Below, piece after piece: positions 52,161-60,791 of a stretch of DNA of 64,000 nucleotides. A program made the translations under genes and the position numbers. Each line of letters begins with the position of its first letter. The first letter of the stretch is position 1. The notes below the pieces were generated by a model. It made no database searches, was not told the origin of the DNA, and worked only from the letters and a program-made list of their open reading frames with translations. The DNA comes from Dyella flava (GTDB lineage: Bacteria > Pseudomonadota > Gammaproteobacteria > Xanthomonadales > Rhodanobacteraceae): the NCBI RefSeq assembly GCF_016904955.1, contig NZ_JADIKE010000038.1, positions 248,001 through 312,000 on the forward strand, given 5' to 3'.

Positions 52161-52580
52161 CTAGTTCGTACCAATGATGCGCCCCGATTGGGCGTCAATT
52201 TGCAATGACACGCGAACGCCGGCGGTATTCCTGGCTCTCACCGTCCAGATGCCATGCAGAAAATCCAGGTCATGCACATCTGTGTAGCCTTGCACGGAAA
52301 GCGATGAGCGAATATCCGCTTCGCTGATCAGTGAGATTTGTTTATTCGGATAGGCCTTGCCGGTCATGGGATCCACGCGGAGTTTCACGCGTTCGCCGTC
52401 AGCGCTGCGCGCGCGGGCCGTCCATACGCCATCCTGGAATTCCAGGTCATGTACGTCGGTGTAGCCCTGCTGCGTAAGCTGTGTGTCGACTTCCCGCTGG
52501 GTCAAGGCCTGCTGTTGTGCCATGGCGGTGCCGGCACATCCCAGCGCCAGCGCGATGATCAATGAAGCCTTCTTCTGCAC
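52161..52580 (-). CDS. Exported protein with two PepSY-like repeats
   Basis: 139 residues. A signal peptide (cleavage near AMA-QQ) is followed by two similar units: QGYTDVHDLEFQDGVWTARA (about 38-57) and QGYTDVHDLDFLHGIWTVRA (about 93-112), each ending in a D-x-x-T/S-G-x segment. They resemble PepSY-type domains, which inhibit or modulate proteases and are common in periplasmic proteins. The function is unknown. Confidence 0.8.
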   Translation of the reverse strand: MQKKASLIIALALGCAGTAMAQQQALTQREVDTQLTQQGYTDVHDLEFQDGVWTARARSADGERVKLRVDPMTGKAYPNKQISLISEADIRSSLSVQGYTDVHDLDFLHGIWTVRARNTAGVRVSLQIDAQSGRIIGTN

Positions 52581-52829
52581 GGACTTCTCCTCGTTGCTGC
52601 AGGAGACCCGAGTCTTGGCCGTTAAAGATCCATGCTTAGTGAAAAAAGTATTAGCCGGGTCAAGCCATGTTCACAGTCTCCGATCAGGAGCCATGCGACG
52701 CCTGGAGCGATCGGCTCGATCTGAATAGCCATTCGCGGCGGGTCATCCAGCGATCGTTTAACTGGTGTTGTGCGCAATCTCAGGCTAGATTGAGGACGTG
52801 TTTTTTCTTGGTCGTCACATGGGGCGTGG

Positions 52830-55800
52830 ATGGACCAGAGTCTAAGCACGCAGGCACCGATGGGAGGGCGTTCCGGCGCCGCTTCGCAGGGAGGGCAGCT
52901 ATCTGCGTTGCGCCGTTATCAGCGACGGCTGCTTTATGGCGGGGGTGGCCTGCTTACCTTGATCATCATGCTGGTATGGATTGTCGGCGCACTCTCCAGC
53001 ATCGATGACTTTCATACCAGCCAGCGGCAGGTCTTCCGTGAAGGCCAGGCGGCCGCCAACGCCTTCCTCGTCCAGCGTGAAAGGGCATTTGCCAACAGCA
53101 TCAATGCCAATGACATCATCTGGGCGACCCAGCAGAACTTCCTGATTCAGGCAGGTACACCTCTGGCGCATGAATTTTTGGCGCAGGGGGAACAGGCTGT
53201 GATTCCGGCGCTCAACAAGTCAAACCTGGCTTGGCTGGTGCTTGGTGATGGCGCAGCCGCCATGTCTCCTACGACACTCGCGGCTTATCTGGGAATGCTG
53301 CAGGAATATTCGGCGTACACGGCGCCGTCTTCAGATCAGTTGGTGAGCTATGCCTATGATCCATCCGGCAAGTTGCTGGTGCTGACCGGCATTCGCGATG
53401 AAGCGCAGCTGATGCAGATTCTAAAAGTGTCGACGCGCGAGCAGGCATTTGCGGCGTTAATGCGCGCGGGATCGCGCGCCAAAACCCTGGCTTCACCGGG
53501 CAAAGACATCGTCGCGGCAAACGACGCCCCGCTCGTTTCCTACTACGGTGAAAATCCACTGACTGGAAAATCTTCGCTGATCGGCATCATGACGCTGATG
53601 ACGGACGGCAAGGTGTATTTCCATCGGGTGCTGTTCGAGGAAGTGGACGCCCTCAAGGCGTCACTGACCACGGCAACTTCGGGGAACTTTGGGATATTCA
53701 CGCCTGACGGGCAAGCGGTGCTTGAAACCGGCGATATGCCGCCCATGTCGCCGACCGAGCGCGCGAGCTTGCTGCAGAACAGACATTTGCAGGGGAACAC
53801 GTTTTCTGCGTTGGCCGTGTGGCGTGAACACGGCGCCTTCATCGTCGCCGGTCCGTTGCATGGCTTTGACTGGACGTTGCTGCACTTCTACAGCTGGCGT
53901 GATGTGCTGGCGGCCAACGGGCAGTACATGGTTATAACCGGCTCCGTGGCGCTGCTGATCCTGGCGTTGCTGTGGGCGCTGCTGTTGCGCCTTGATCGTC
54001 GTGTGTTTGCACCCGCGCTCGCCGATGCGTCGCGAGTCTATGAAAGTGAAGCCTTGAATCGCACCATTATCGAAACATCACCGGTGGCATTGTGTTTGCT
54101 GGACCCATCGTCAGGCAGGCAGATCCTGCGCAACGATGTGATGCGCAGCGTTATCGGCACGGATGAGGCCTCGGAAGTTGAGGCGCTGTTTCATCAACTT
54201 ATCGCATATGCCAATGAGCAAGGGGCGCCAGCTTCACCTCACGAATTTCAGTGGACGCTGGATCTGCCCGAAGCACAGCGTCGTCATCTGCAGGTGGCGA
54301 TGGCATCGTCGAGCTATCGCAATCAATCCGTGTGGGTGTGCGCCTTGCGCGACATCACCGCACAAGCTGAGCTGGAAGAGAATCTGCGCCGCGCACGCCG
54401 CGATTCCGAGCAGGCGCGAGTTGCGGCCGAATCAGCCAGTCACGCCAAGACCGCTTTTGTGGCGAGCATGAGTCACGAAATACGTACGCCACTCAACGGT
54501 GTGCTGGGTCATCTGGAGTTGTTGTCCCGTTCGTCATTGAGTCCCGCACAGCGAGAGCGCCTGGATCGCATTCGTCTTTCCGCCGATGCATTGCTCGGGA
54601 TTATCAGCGACGTGCTGGATTTTTCGCGCATTGAAGCGGGGCAGCTGGATATCGATCCCATGCCGTTCGAGCTGCGACCGCTGATCGAGCAGGCCGCGCT
54701 GCTCTTTGCGCCTGCGGCGCAGCGGAAAGGGGTGAAACTGTATTTTTCGATCGATCCGGCGCTCGCCGACGGTTATGTCTCCGACGTGCATCGCCTCCGG
54801 CAGATTCTCAACAATCTGCTTGGCAACGCCGTCAAATTCACGGAGTCGGGACGCATCATCGTGCGTGTCAGCGCCGGTGAACCGACCGGCGAAGCACCGA
54901 CATGGCTGCGCTTCCAGGTCGTCGATTCGGGCATAGGCATGAGCGAGCAGCAGGTGGCCGAGCTGTTCCAGCCATTTACGCAGGCCGATGCGAGTATCTC
55001 TCGCCGCTTCGGTGGCAGTGGCCTGGGGTTGGCGTTGTGCCAGCAGCTGAGCCACTTGCTGGGCGGGCAAATCCGTGCCGAGAGTACGCAGGATGTGGGC
55101 AGCGTGTTCACGCTGGATATTCCAGTCGAGCAGGTAGCTGCGACCAAGCCATCGGTCAGGCCATTGAGCGGGCTACGCGTGGCATTGCTTTCGGCGGCGG
55201 CGGAATGGCGCGCTGAAATCGGCACGTTGCTTAAGGCTTGGGGCGCGACGGTCGTGGCGGCCGGGCTTCCCGGTGACTTGAAGGGTAACGCCGCCGATGT
55301 GCTGTTGATTTTTGGCGAGCCACGTTCATGGAGTGTGGAGGAAGAGCAGGAGCTTCTTTCCTCCCAGGCACGCGTGATTCGTGCTTACGCAAACGGGCCG
55401 CTCATACCCGAACAGCGTGAAGGTGCCGTATTCGTTTCCTGTTATGCCAGTGAGGCGTTGTTATCTGCACTCCGGTTGGGAAGCGATCATGACACCGCCG
55501 TTTCGCCGCTCCAGCCAGAGTCGATCCAGACGGAAACACCGGCGAACCGCGGCAGGATCCTGTTGGTGGAAGACAATCCCGTCAATCGAGAACTCATCCA
55601 GCAGCAACTGGAAGAACTCGGCTTTGACGTGGACAGCGCCGAGCACGGCGAGGCCGGTCTGCGCAAATGGAAGCCGGCTACCTACGTGGCCGTGCTGACT
55701 GACATCAACATGCCCCATATGAGCGGTTATGAGTTGGCGCACGCCTTGCGCGAGCATGATGGACGTGTGCCGATCATGGCCATCACTGCTACTGCGCTGG

Positions 55801-56237
55801 CCAGTGAAAAGGCGCGTTGTCGAGAAGTGGGAATTACTGATGTACTGCTCAAGCCACTCACGCTCGAAAGCCTTAATGACGCGCTTAGTCGCTATGTCTC
55901 CGGGAGTGTGAGTATCGACGAGACAAAGCGTTCGCCAGTCCCCCACAAAGCATTTCCGGAAAAAGTCCTGCGCATCTTTGTGGAGCGGGGTACTAGTGAT
56001 TTGGAGGCGCTTCGCGACGCTCTGGCCGGGCATGATGCCCAGGCGTTGATTGATGTCATCCACTCCTTCAAGGGTGCCTTGCTGATGCTGGGCGAGTCCG
56101 ACGCAGCAGGAACTTGTTCCGTGCTGGAAAGCCGCCTTCGCGAGGAAGACGTGGTCGAGCTTGGCTCTGAACTGCAACGTCTCGTTGACGTGTTGGATGC
56201 CGTTGTCCAGCGATACAAAACGGATCTGGTCGAATAG
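52830..56237 (+). CDS. Hybrid sensor histidine kinase with receiver and HPt domains
   Basis: 1135 residues. Membrane helix at about 30-52, a large periplasmic domain (about 55-365), second helix (VALLILALLWALLLRLDRR, about 370-390), then a PAS-like region. The HisKA site is His549 (MSHEIRTPLNGVLGHLELL, in parts), followed by an ATPase domain (LLGNAVKFTESG, DSGIGMSEQ, GGSGLGLAL), a receiver with Asp958 (LTDINMPHMSGYEL), and an HPt domain with His1078 (VIHSFKGALLMLGE). This is a complete BvgS/EvgS-style relay. The NarL-type regulator at 57742 is the likely recipient of phosphate. The periplasmic domain was not recognised. Confidence 0.93.
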   Translation: MDQSLSTQAPMGGRSGAASQGGQLSALRRYQRRLLYGGGGLLTLIIMLVWIVGALSSIDDFHTSQRQVFREGQAAANAFLVQRERAFANSINANDIIWATQQNFLIQAGTPLAHEFLAQGEQAVIPALNKSNLAWLVLGDGAAAMSPTTLAAYLGMLQEYSAYTAPSSDQLVSYAYDPSGKLLVLTGIRDEAQLMQILKVSTREQAFAALMRAGSRAKTLASPGKDIVAANDAPLVSYYGENPLTGKSSLIGIMTLMTDGKVYFHRVLFEEVDALKASLTTATSGNFGIFTPDGQAVLETGDMPPMSPTERASLLQNRHLQGNTFSALAVWREHGAFIVAGPLHGFDWTLLHFYSWRDVLAANGQYMVITGSVALLILALLWALLLRLDRRVFAPALADASRVYESEALNRTIIETSPVALCLLDPSSGRQILRNDVMRSVIGTDEASEVEALFHQLIAYANEQGAPASPHEFQWTLDLPEAQRRHLQVAMASSSYRNQSVWVCALRDITAQAELEENLRRARRDSEQARVAAESASHAKTAFVASMSHEIRTPLNGVLGHLELLSRSSLSPAQRERLDRIRLSADALLGIISDVLDFSRIEAGQLDIDPMPFELRPLIEQAALLFAPAAQRKGVKLYFSIDPALADGYVSDVHRLRQILNNLLGNAVKFTESGRIIVRVSAGEPTGEAPTWLRFQVVDSGIGMSEQQVAELFQPFTQADASISRRFGGSGLGLALCQQLSHLLGGQIRAESTQDVGSVFTLDIPVEQVAATKPSVRPLSGLRVALLSAAAEWRAEIGTLLKAWGATVVAAGLPGDLKGNAADVLLIFGEPRSWSVEEEQELLSSQARVIRAYANGPLIPEQREGAVFVSCYASEALLSALRLGSDHDTAVSPLQPESIQTETPANRGRILLVEDNPVNRELIQQQLEELGFDVDSAEHGEAGLRKWKPATYVAVLTDINMPHMSGYELAHALREHDGRVPIMAITATALASEKARCREVGITDVLLKPLTLESLNDALSRYVSGSVSIDETKRSPVPHKAFPEKVLRIFVERGTSDLEALRDALAGHDAQALIDVIHSFKGALLMLGESDAAGTCSVLESRLREEDVVELGSELQRLVDVLDAVVQRYKTDLVE

Positions 56238-56306
56238 GAAAGTCGCGAAATCGAAATGTGAGGTTTGTCGAACATCCCTTCATCACAACTTGACGGTCGT
56301 CCTGCC

Positions 56307-57638
56307 ATGAACATGCAAGGCAGACAATCCCACCGACGCGGCTCCGATGTCAGGCGGTTCTGGCTCTGGCGGCGGCTGAGCATTATTCGCGGCGTGGACC
56401 ACGATGCCGTGATGTCGAATGTCATGGAGGGTGGTGGTCTGACCCCGCGCTATGCCTTCATGGTGGTGATGTCTTGTGGCATCGCCATCCTCGGCTTATT
56501 GCAGTCGTCCGCGGCGGTCGTGATTGGTGCCATGCTGATCTCGCCCTTGATGGGGCCCATCGTGCAGCTTGGCTTTTCGCTCTGTGTGGTGGACTTTCGC
56601 CTGATGCGCAAGGCGCTCTATGCGCTGATGGTCGGGATTGCCCTGGCATTGTTTACGGCCATGTGCATCGTCTGGCTCTCACCCTTGAAAGAAGCGACCA
56701 GCGAAATTCTTGCGCGCACACAGCCCAACCTTTTCGATCTGCTGGTGGCTTTATTCTCGGGCCTGGCGGGTGGCTACGCGGTCATCACGCGCAAGGGTGA
56801 AACCATCGTGGGCGTTGCCATTGCTACCGCCTTGATGCCGCCGCTAGCGGTCGTAGGGTTTGGTCTGGCAACCAGCAACATGGCGATCGCTGGAGGGGCT
56901 TTCTTCCTGTTTATGACCAACTTGCTGGCCATCGCCCTCAGCATGACCTTAATTGCCAAATGGTACGGCTTCGGTGTCGAGAACTCTCCCCAACACGCGG
57001 CCTGGCAGGCGGGTGTGATTGCCGTCACTTTTATCTTGCTGGCAATTCCGCTGGGTTTGGCGTTGCGTGACATTGCCGAGCAGACATGGATGACCAAACA
57101 GACCCGGGTGGCTATCCAGTCCTACCTGGATGAACACGGGGGAAGTATCGAGCACTTAAAGGTTGAGCAGCGCAAGGATCGCTACGCGATCGATGTGGTG
57201 GCTCTCGTTCCCGCTTATCTGGATGATGCGAAAGCTAACATCGAGGCACGTCTTGCAGGGCGTCTCAAGCACAATTTTGTCGTGCAAGTGCGCCAGATGC
57301 TGGAGGCCAACAATAATATTCGCCTCAATCAAGCGGATCTGGATGATTTGCGCTTGCGTGTCGATGACCTTACACAGCAAGTTGCCGAGCTGCGGGAGCA
57401 ATCGCGGCCGCTGATTGCCTTGCAGGTCAAGGATCTACTCAAGGGTGAGCCCGGCGACGTGGACGTGGATATCGATCAGAGAAAAATCAGCGTGACATTG
57501 CCAGCGACGACTCATCTCGATGAGCAGGATATCCAGGCGTTGAAGACGAAACTGAGCGAGGCTGAGCCTGGTTGGAGTATTGACGTCAACAAGCTTTCGC
57601 TGGCGGAGCAGGAGCGGAGTCGAGCGCAAACGCAGTAA
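56307..57638 (+). CDS. DUF389-domain membrane protein
   Basis: 443 residues. The N-terminal part has about six helices with the DUF389 words VVIGAMLISPLMGPIVQLG and GVAIATALMPPLAVVGFGLA. The C-terminal part (about 290-443) is soluble with a coiled-coil segment (LDDLRLRVDDLTQQVAELREQ). The function of the family is unknown. ATG 56307 was chosen; a TTG at 56265 lies just after the kinase stop. It lies between the kinase and its likely regulator. Confidence 0.88.
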   Translation: MNMQGRQSHRRGSDVRRFWLWRRLSIIRGVDHDAVMSNVMEGGGLTPRYAFMVVMSCGIAILGLLQSSAAVVIGAMLISPLMGPIVQLGFSLCVVDFRLMRKALYALMVGIALALFTAMCIVWLSPLKEATSEILARTQPNLFDLLVALFSGLAGGYAVITRKGETIVGVAIATALMPPLAVVGFGLATSNMAIAGGAFFLFMTNLLAIALSMTLIAKWYGFGVENSPQHAAWQAGVIAVTFILLAIPLGLALRDIAEQTWMTKQTRVAIQSYLDEHGGSIEHLKVEQRKDRYAIDVVALVPAYLDDAKANIEARLAGRLKHNFVVQVRQMLEANNNIRLNQADLDDLRLRVDDLTQQVAELREQSRPLIALQVKDLLKGEPGDVDVDIDQRKISVTLPATTHLDEQDIQALKTKLSEAEPGWSIDVNKLSLAEQERSRAQTQ

Positions 57639-57741
57639 TCGACATCGTATCCGCCGTTACAATAGGTCGGCGTCCGACCCTCCAGACTGTTGTATGCCGA
57701 ATTTCGCAGTTTGAGACGGTGCGGATCGTTGCCAAAATAAA

Positions 57742-58425
57742 ATGGAGTGTCCAACCTTGGTTATTCGAGTGGTTGTGGCCGACGACCATCCTGTACTGCT
57801 CGCCGGCATGGAATGCCTGCTATCGGCTATCAGCGACGTGAGCGTGGCCGGTCTGGCTAAGAATTCGACGGAGCTTGTTGATCTATTGGCGCTTCACGAT
57901 ATCGATGTGGCGCTCATCGACTTTTGCATGCCGGAAGGCAAGTATGGCGATGGCATCGCGCTGTTGCGATTTCTGATGCGGCGTTTTCCCAGGATAAGGC
58001 TGGTTGTTGTTACTGGCGTAGAAAGTGTTCAGGTTCTGCAAAATATCCAGAAGATCACCATTGATGTGATTGTCAGCAAGGCTGACCATCATGACTGCCT
58101 CGAAGCGGCCATCCGGTACGCGTATTACCGCAATCGTTATCTCTCGCCCGAAATTCATAAGCTGCTTGAACAAGGCTTGCTTCAGGCCAAGGGCAAGGAG
58201 GGAATGCCCCTCAGTAAACGCGAGATGGAGGTGCTGCGCATGTACGCGGAAGGCTGTTCCGTTATCGACATAGGCAAGCGTGTCGGGCGCAGTCGAAAAA
58301 CCATCAGCTCGCAAAAGATCTCCGCCATGCGCAAGCTCGGTTTGCAGACCGATTCTGAGATTTATGCCTACGCCATGGCTAGTGGTTTGATCGTATCTAC
58401 GCAAGTCTCTCGCTGTCGCTCCTGA
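57742..58425 (+). CDS. NarL/LuxR-family response regulator
   Basis: 227 residues. The receiver has the acidic pair ADDHPV (Asp14, Asp15) and the phosphorylated Asp60 in ALIDFCMPEG. A C-terminal LuxR helix-turn-helix follows (LSKREMEVLRMYAEGCSVIDIGKRVGRSRKTISSQKISAMRKLGL, in parts). It resembles BvgA/RcsB-type regulators that work with hybrid kinases. The fimbrial operon begins about 0.9 kb downstream and is a plausible target. A run of T/A just upstream suggests a separate promoter. Confidence 0.92.
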   Translation: MECPTLVIRVVVADDHPVLLAGMECLLSAISDVSVAGLAKNSTELVDLLALHDIDVALIDFCMPEGKYGDGIALLRFLMRRFPRIRLVVVTGVESVQVLQNIQKITIDVIVSKADHHDCLEAAIRYAYYRNRYLSPEIHKLLEQGLLQAKGKEGMPLSKREMEVLRMYAEGCSVIDIGKRVGRSRKTISSQKISAMRKLGLQTDSEIYAYAMASGLIVSTQVSRCRS

Positions 58426-58640
58426 GTAAGGCCGAGGCGTGCCGGGTTGGCGGCGGTTCGATGGCGCGATGGCCTGCGTCAGTGGCGCGCAAAAAGGTTG
58501 TTTGTCGGCTATCACGCGTGTGTCGAGCACGTCGCATATCGGCGAATTGGGACTGGTCCGATAGCGCTTCCTGCTTGCATGGATAGGCTTGGGACTGTGC
58601 TGCGTCTGGGCGGCGAATCAGTCAAAAGTGGGGAGGGGAA

Positions 58641-58829
58641 GTGAAAGAGGCCGATGAAATGGAAGTCTATTCGCTGCTGCTTGGGTTTAGTGATATGAGC
58701 GAGGAGCAGCAGAAACTATTTACGGATGGGATGAACAAATATATGTATATTTCGTCAGCCCGGCGTCGCCAGTTGCGGCTGTGCTGGGAGAGGTGCTTCC
58801 CGGACTGGAATAAATATCCCGGTTCCTGA
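58641..58829 (+). CDS. Small acidic hypothetical protein
   Basis: 62 residues, from a GTG at 58641 preceded by GGGGAGGGGAA; ATG 58659 is an alternative start. The sequence LLLGFSDMSEEQQKLFTDGMNKYMYISSARRRQLRLCW (split) has a helical look. It contains two Cys/Trp clusters (LCWERCFPDW). No homologue is recognised. It is AT-richer than core genes and belongs to the fimbrial region, but its role is unknown. Confidence 0.4.
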   Translation: MKEADEMEVYSLLLGFSDMSEEQQKLFTDGMNKYMYISSARRRQLRLCWERCFPDWNKYPGS

Positions 58830-59301
58830 TGGCTGGGAGTTCTGGCTATGCATGCGATGGGAGGTTTCGATTCGTCTTTGAATCGATGGCTTTATTCCCT
58901 TGAGACTTATTATTCCTCGCGGCGCTGGCTTGCTCTTTTTTGTCAGTAAAAAAATTCACCGCGGCGAAAAGTTGTAAACCAGATTTGGCTGAATTGGGCA
59001 TCAGAACCGCCTGCGCCGCTTGAAGGGTTTGTTCGCGACTTGTGTAAGGTTATTCGGGTGATCTGACTTCGTAACGTGACGGTGATTTCCGCCGAGTCCG
59101 ATAGTGCGGGTAAGACGTACTTCATACCATTTATTTGCTCGTTCTTAACTGCGAGCAAATGCGTTGTGTCGTCTTCGGGGTCATACGTTTGCGGTTCGAC
59201 GCCGTGCCTTATTTCGTCGGCAACCAAGCCTGTGCCGATGGTTAAGTGCGTAAAGAAGATGGGCACGTCCAATCAAGTCATTTGAAGGAATCAAAGCATT
59301 T
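58830..59301 (+). other. Leader region upstream of the fimbrial operon
   Basis: About 470 bases with no supported gene; minus- and plus-strand frames of 69-109 residues have no ribosome site or recognisable product. AT-rich at 58880-58960. It holds the stem-loop at 59133-59160 and presumably the promoter and the regulator's target site. GAAGGAA at 59283-59289 is the likely ribosome site of the pilin gene. Confidence 0.6.
59133..59160. promoter_or_regulatory. Perfect dyad in the fimbrial leader
   Basis: ATTTGCTCG (59133-59141) and CGAGCAAAT (59152-59160) form a perfect inverted repeat with a ten-base loop TTCTTAACTG. It could be a binding site for the upstream NarL-type regulator or a stem-loop in the mRNA leader. 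Confidence 0.5.
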
Positions 59302-59877
59302 ATGAAGAAGATTAAGCTTGGCTCTGCGCTGGCTGTCATGGGGTTGGCTGTTGCTGGTGGGGCTGCCAACGCTGCTGATGGCGGCGTTATCACGTTTCAT
59401 GGTGTGGTTACCGACACCACCTGCACGGTGCAGGGCGGCTCGGGTACCGATGGCGGCGTGAACAATTTCTCCGTCGCCCTGAATGGCGTGGATGCCAACA
59501 TTCTTGACCGGGCCGCCAAGACCGCGAATGCCACGGCTTTCCAGGTGCTCGTCGGTGGTCCGGATGAGCCGTCCTGTGGTGCTGGCGACGGCAAGGTGGC
59601 TTCCATGTCGTTCCTGGCTTCCAGTCCGCAGGTCGATGGCGCTACCGGCAACTTGAACAACCTGCTGACCAACGAAGCTGGCAATGTGCAGGTCCAGCTG
59701 CTGCAGCGCGATGGCTCGACTGCCATCGACCTGCGTGATCCCAACAAGGGCTTGCAGTCCGCCAACATCGTCAACCATCAAGCCACCTTGCAGTACTACG
59801 CCCAATACTACGCTACTGCCGCTGCTACTCCCGGTTTGCTCGAGACCAACGTCGTTTACGCCGTTAACTATAACTAA
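59302..59877 (+). CDS. Type 1 fimbrial major pilin-like protein
   Basis: 191 residues with a signal peptide (cleavage near ANA-AD, about residue 25). The mature start AADGGVITFHGVVTDTTC has the classical GxITFxGxVxxxxC pattern; Cys41 and Cys92 would form the disulfide. The C-terminal VNHQATLQYYAQYYATA and NVVYAVNYN carry the penultimate Tyr and beta-zipper residues used by the chaperone. It is the pilus rod subunit; a terminator-like hairpin follows to raise its level relative to the assembly genes. Confidence 0.94.
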   Translation: MKKIKLGSALAVMGLAVAGGAANAADGGVITFHGVVTDTTCTVQGGSGTDGGVNNFSVALNGVDANILDRAAKTANATAFQVLVGGPDEPSCGAGDGKVASMSFLASSPQVDGATGNLNNLLTNEAGNVQVQLLQRDGSTAIDLRDPNKGLQSANIVNHQATLQYYAQYYATAAATPGLLETNVVYAVNYN

Positions 59878-59895
59878 TCGGTCTTGCGACGTCTT

Positions 59896-59925
59896 TGCCG
59901 GCGGTTTTCGCCGCCGGCACTTTTT
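59896..59925 (+). terminator. Partial terminator between pilin and chaperone genes
   Basis: Stem GCCGGCGG/CCGCCGGC (plus one outer T-A pair) with loop TTTTCG, followed by TTTTTCT. It has the form of an intrinsic terminator inside the operon, so it would let only part of the transcripts continue to the chaperone and usher. Confidence 0.9.
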
Positions 59926-59942
59926 CTCTATTCAGGTGATTT

Positions 59943-60695
59943 ATGACGACCAGATTTGGGCGTCGCGCCATGGCGTGCGTGTGTGCCATGGCCGGCCTAT
60001 TTGCAACTTGCAGTGAGGCGAGCGTGGTGATTGGCGGGACTCGCGTCGTGTATCCGTCAGTAGACAAGGAAGTCACCGTCAAATTCACCAACCAAGGCAA
60101 GCATCCTGCGCTGGTGCAGGTGTGGATGGATCGCGGTGATGAGAATTCAACACCTGATTCAATCAGGGTGCCCTTCACGATCATGCCACCGATCTTCCGG
60201 GTGGAGCCCGATAAGGGTCAGGCGGTACGAGTGCTCTACACCAAGGAGGCGTTGCCTGCGGATAAGGAGACCCTGTTCTGGTTCAACGTGCTTGAAGTGC
60301 CGCCCAAGACGGCCAATCAGGACGGCCAGAATCTGCTGCAATTTGCGATTCGTACACGCGTCAAGTTCTTCTTCCGCCCATCCGGTTTGCCGGGCAGCGC
60401 GGCGGACGCATTCGATCAGCTCACTTGGCAGCTGGTAAATGGCGAGGGCGGCAAGGGCGTTGCATTGCAGGTAGCAAACCCTACCCCTTACTACGTCAAC
60501 TTTGCCCGTGTCGGCGTAAAGGCTGATGGGAATAGTTATATGGAACGGGGCGGTGGCCTGGTTGCTCCAGGGGGAACCAGCACTTTTCCGCTCAGTGGCA
60601 TCAGCGCTCGCCCATCGGGCGATGCGAAAGCCCAGTTCGATGTGATCAACGACTACGGTGCGATCGGCTCGCATGAGAAACCGATTGCCCCCTGA
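59943..60695 (+). CDS. Periplasmic fimbrial chaperone (PapD-like)
   Basis: 250 residues. A signal peptide is followed by the two immunoglobulin-like domains of the PapD family: GGTRVVYPSVDKEVTVKFTN (Arg of the subunit-anchoring site) in domain 1 and AVRVLYTKEALPADKETLFWFNVLEVPPK in the G1-strand/linker region. It donates a beta strand to pilins in the periplasm and delivers them to the usher. The ribosome site and ATG follow the pilin terminator by 18 bases. Confidence 0.94.
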   Translation: MTTRFGRRAMACVCAMAGLFATCSEASVVIGGTRVVYPSVDKEVTVKFTNQGKHPALVQVWMDRGDENSTPDSIRVPFTIMPPIFRVEPDKGQAVRVLYTKEALPADKETLFWFNVLEVPPKTANQDGQNLLQFAIRTRVKFFFRPSGLPGSAADAFDQLTWQLVNGEGGKGVALQVANPTPYYVNFARVGVKADGNSYMERGGGLVAPGGTSTFPLSGISARPSGDAKAQFDVINDYGAIGSHEKPIAP

Positions 60696-60791
60696 TTTTG
60701 TTCTTGTTCGGGTCGTCTGATTTGAATTCGAGTCGCTGATTTGAACGGCTTTGTTGTAGCCGGGTTTGTACATGCGTTTGGAGAAGCATGC

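Noticed and set aside
58943..59272. 109-residue minus-strand frame in the fimbrial leader
   Set aside because: No ribosome site and no recognisable motif; codon use is poor and it covers the dyad.
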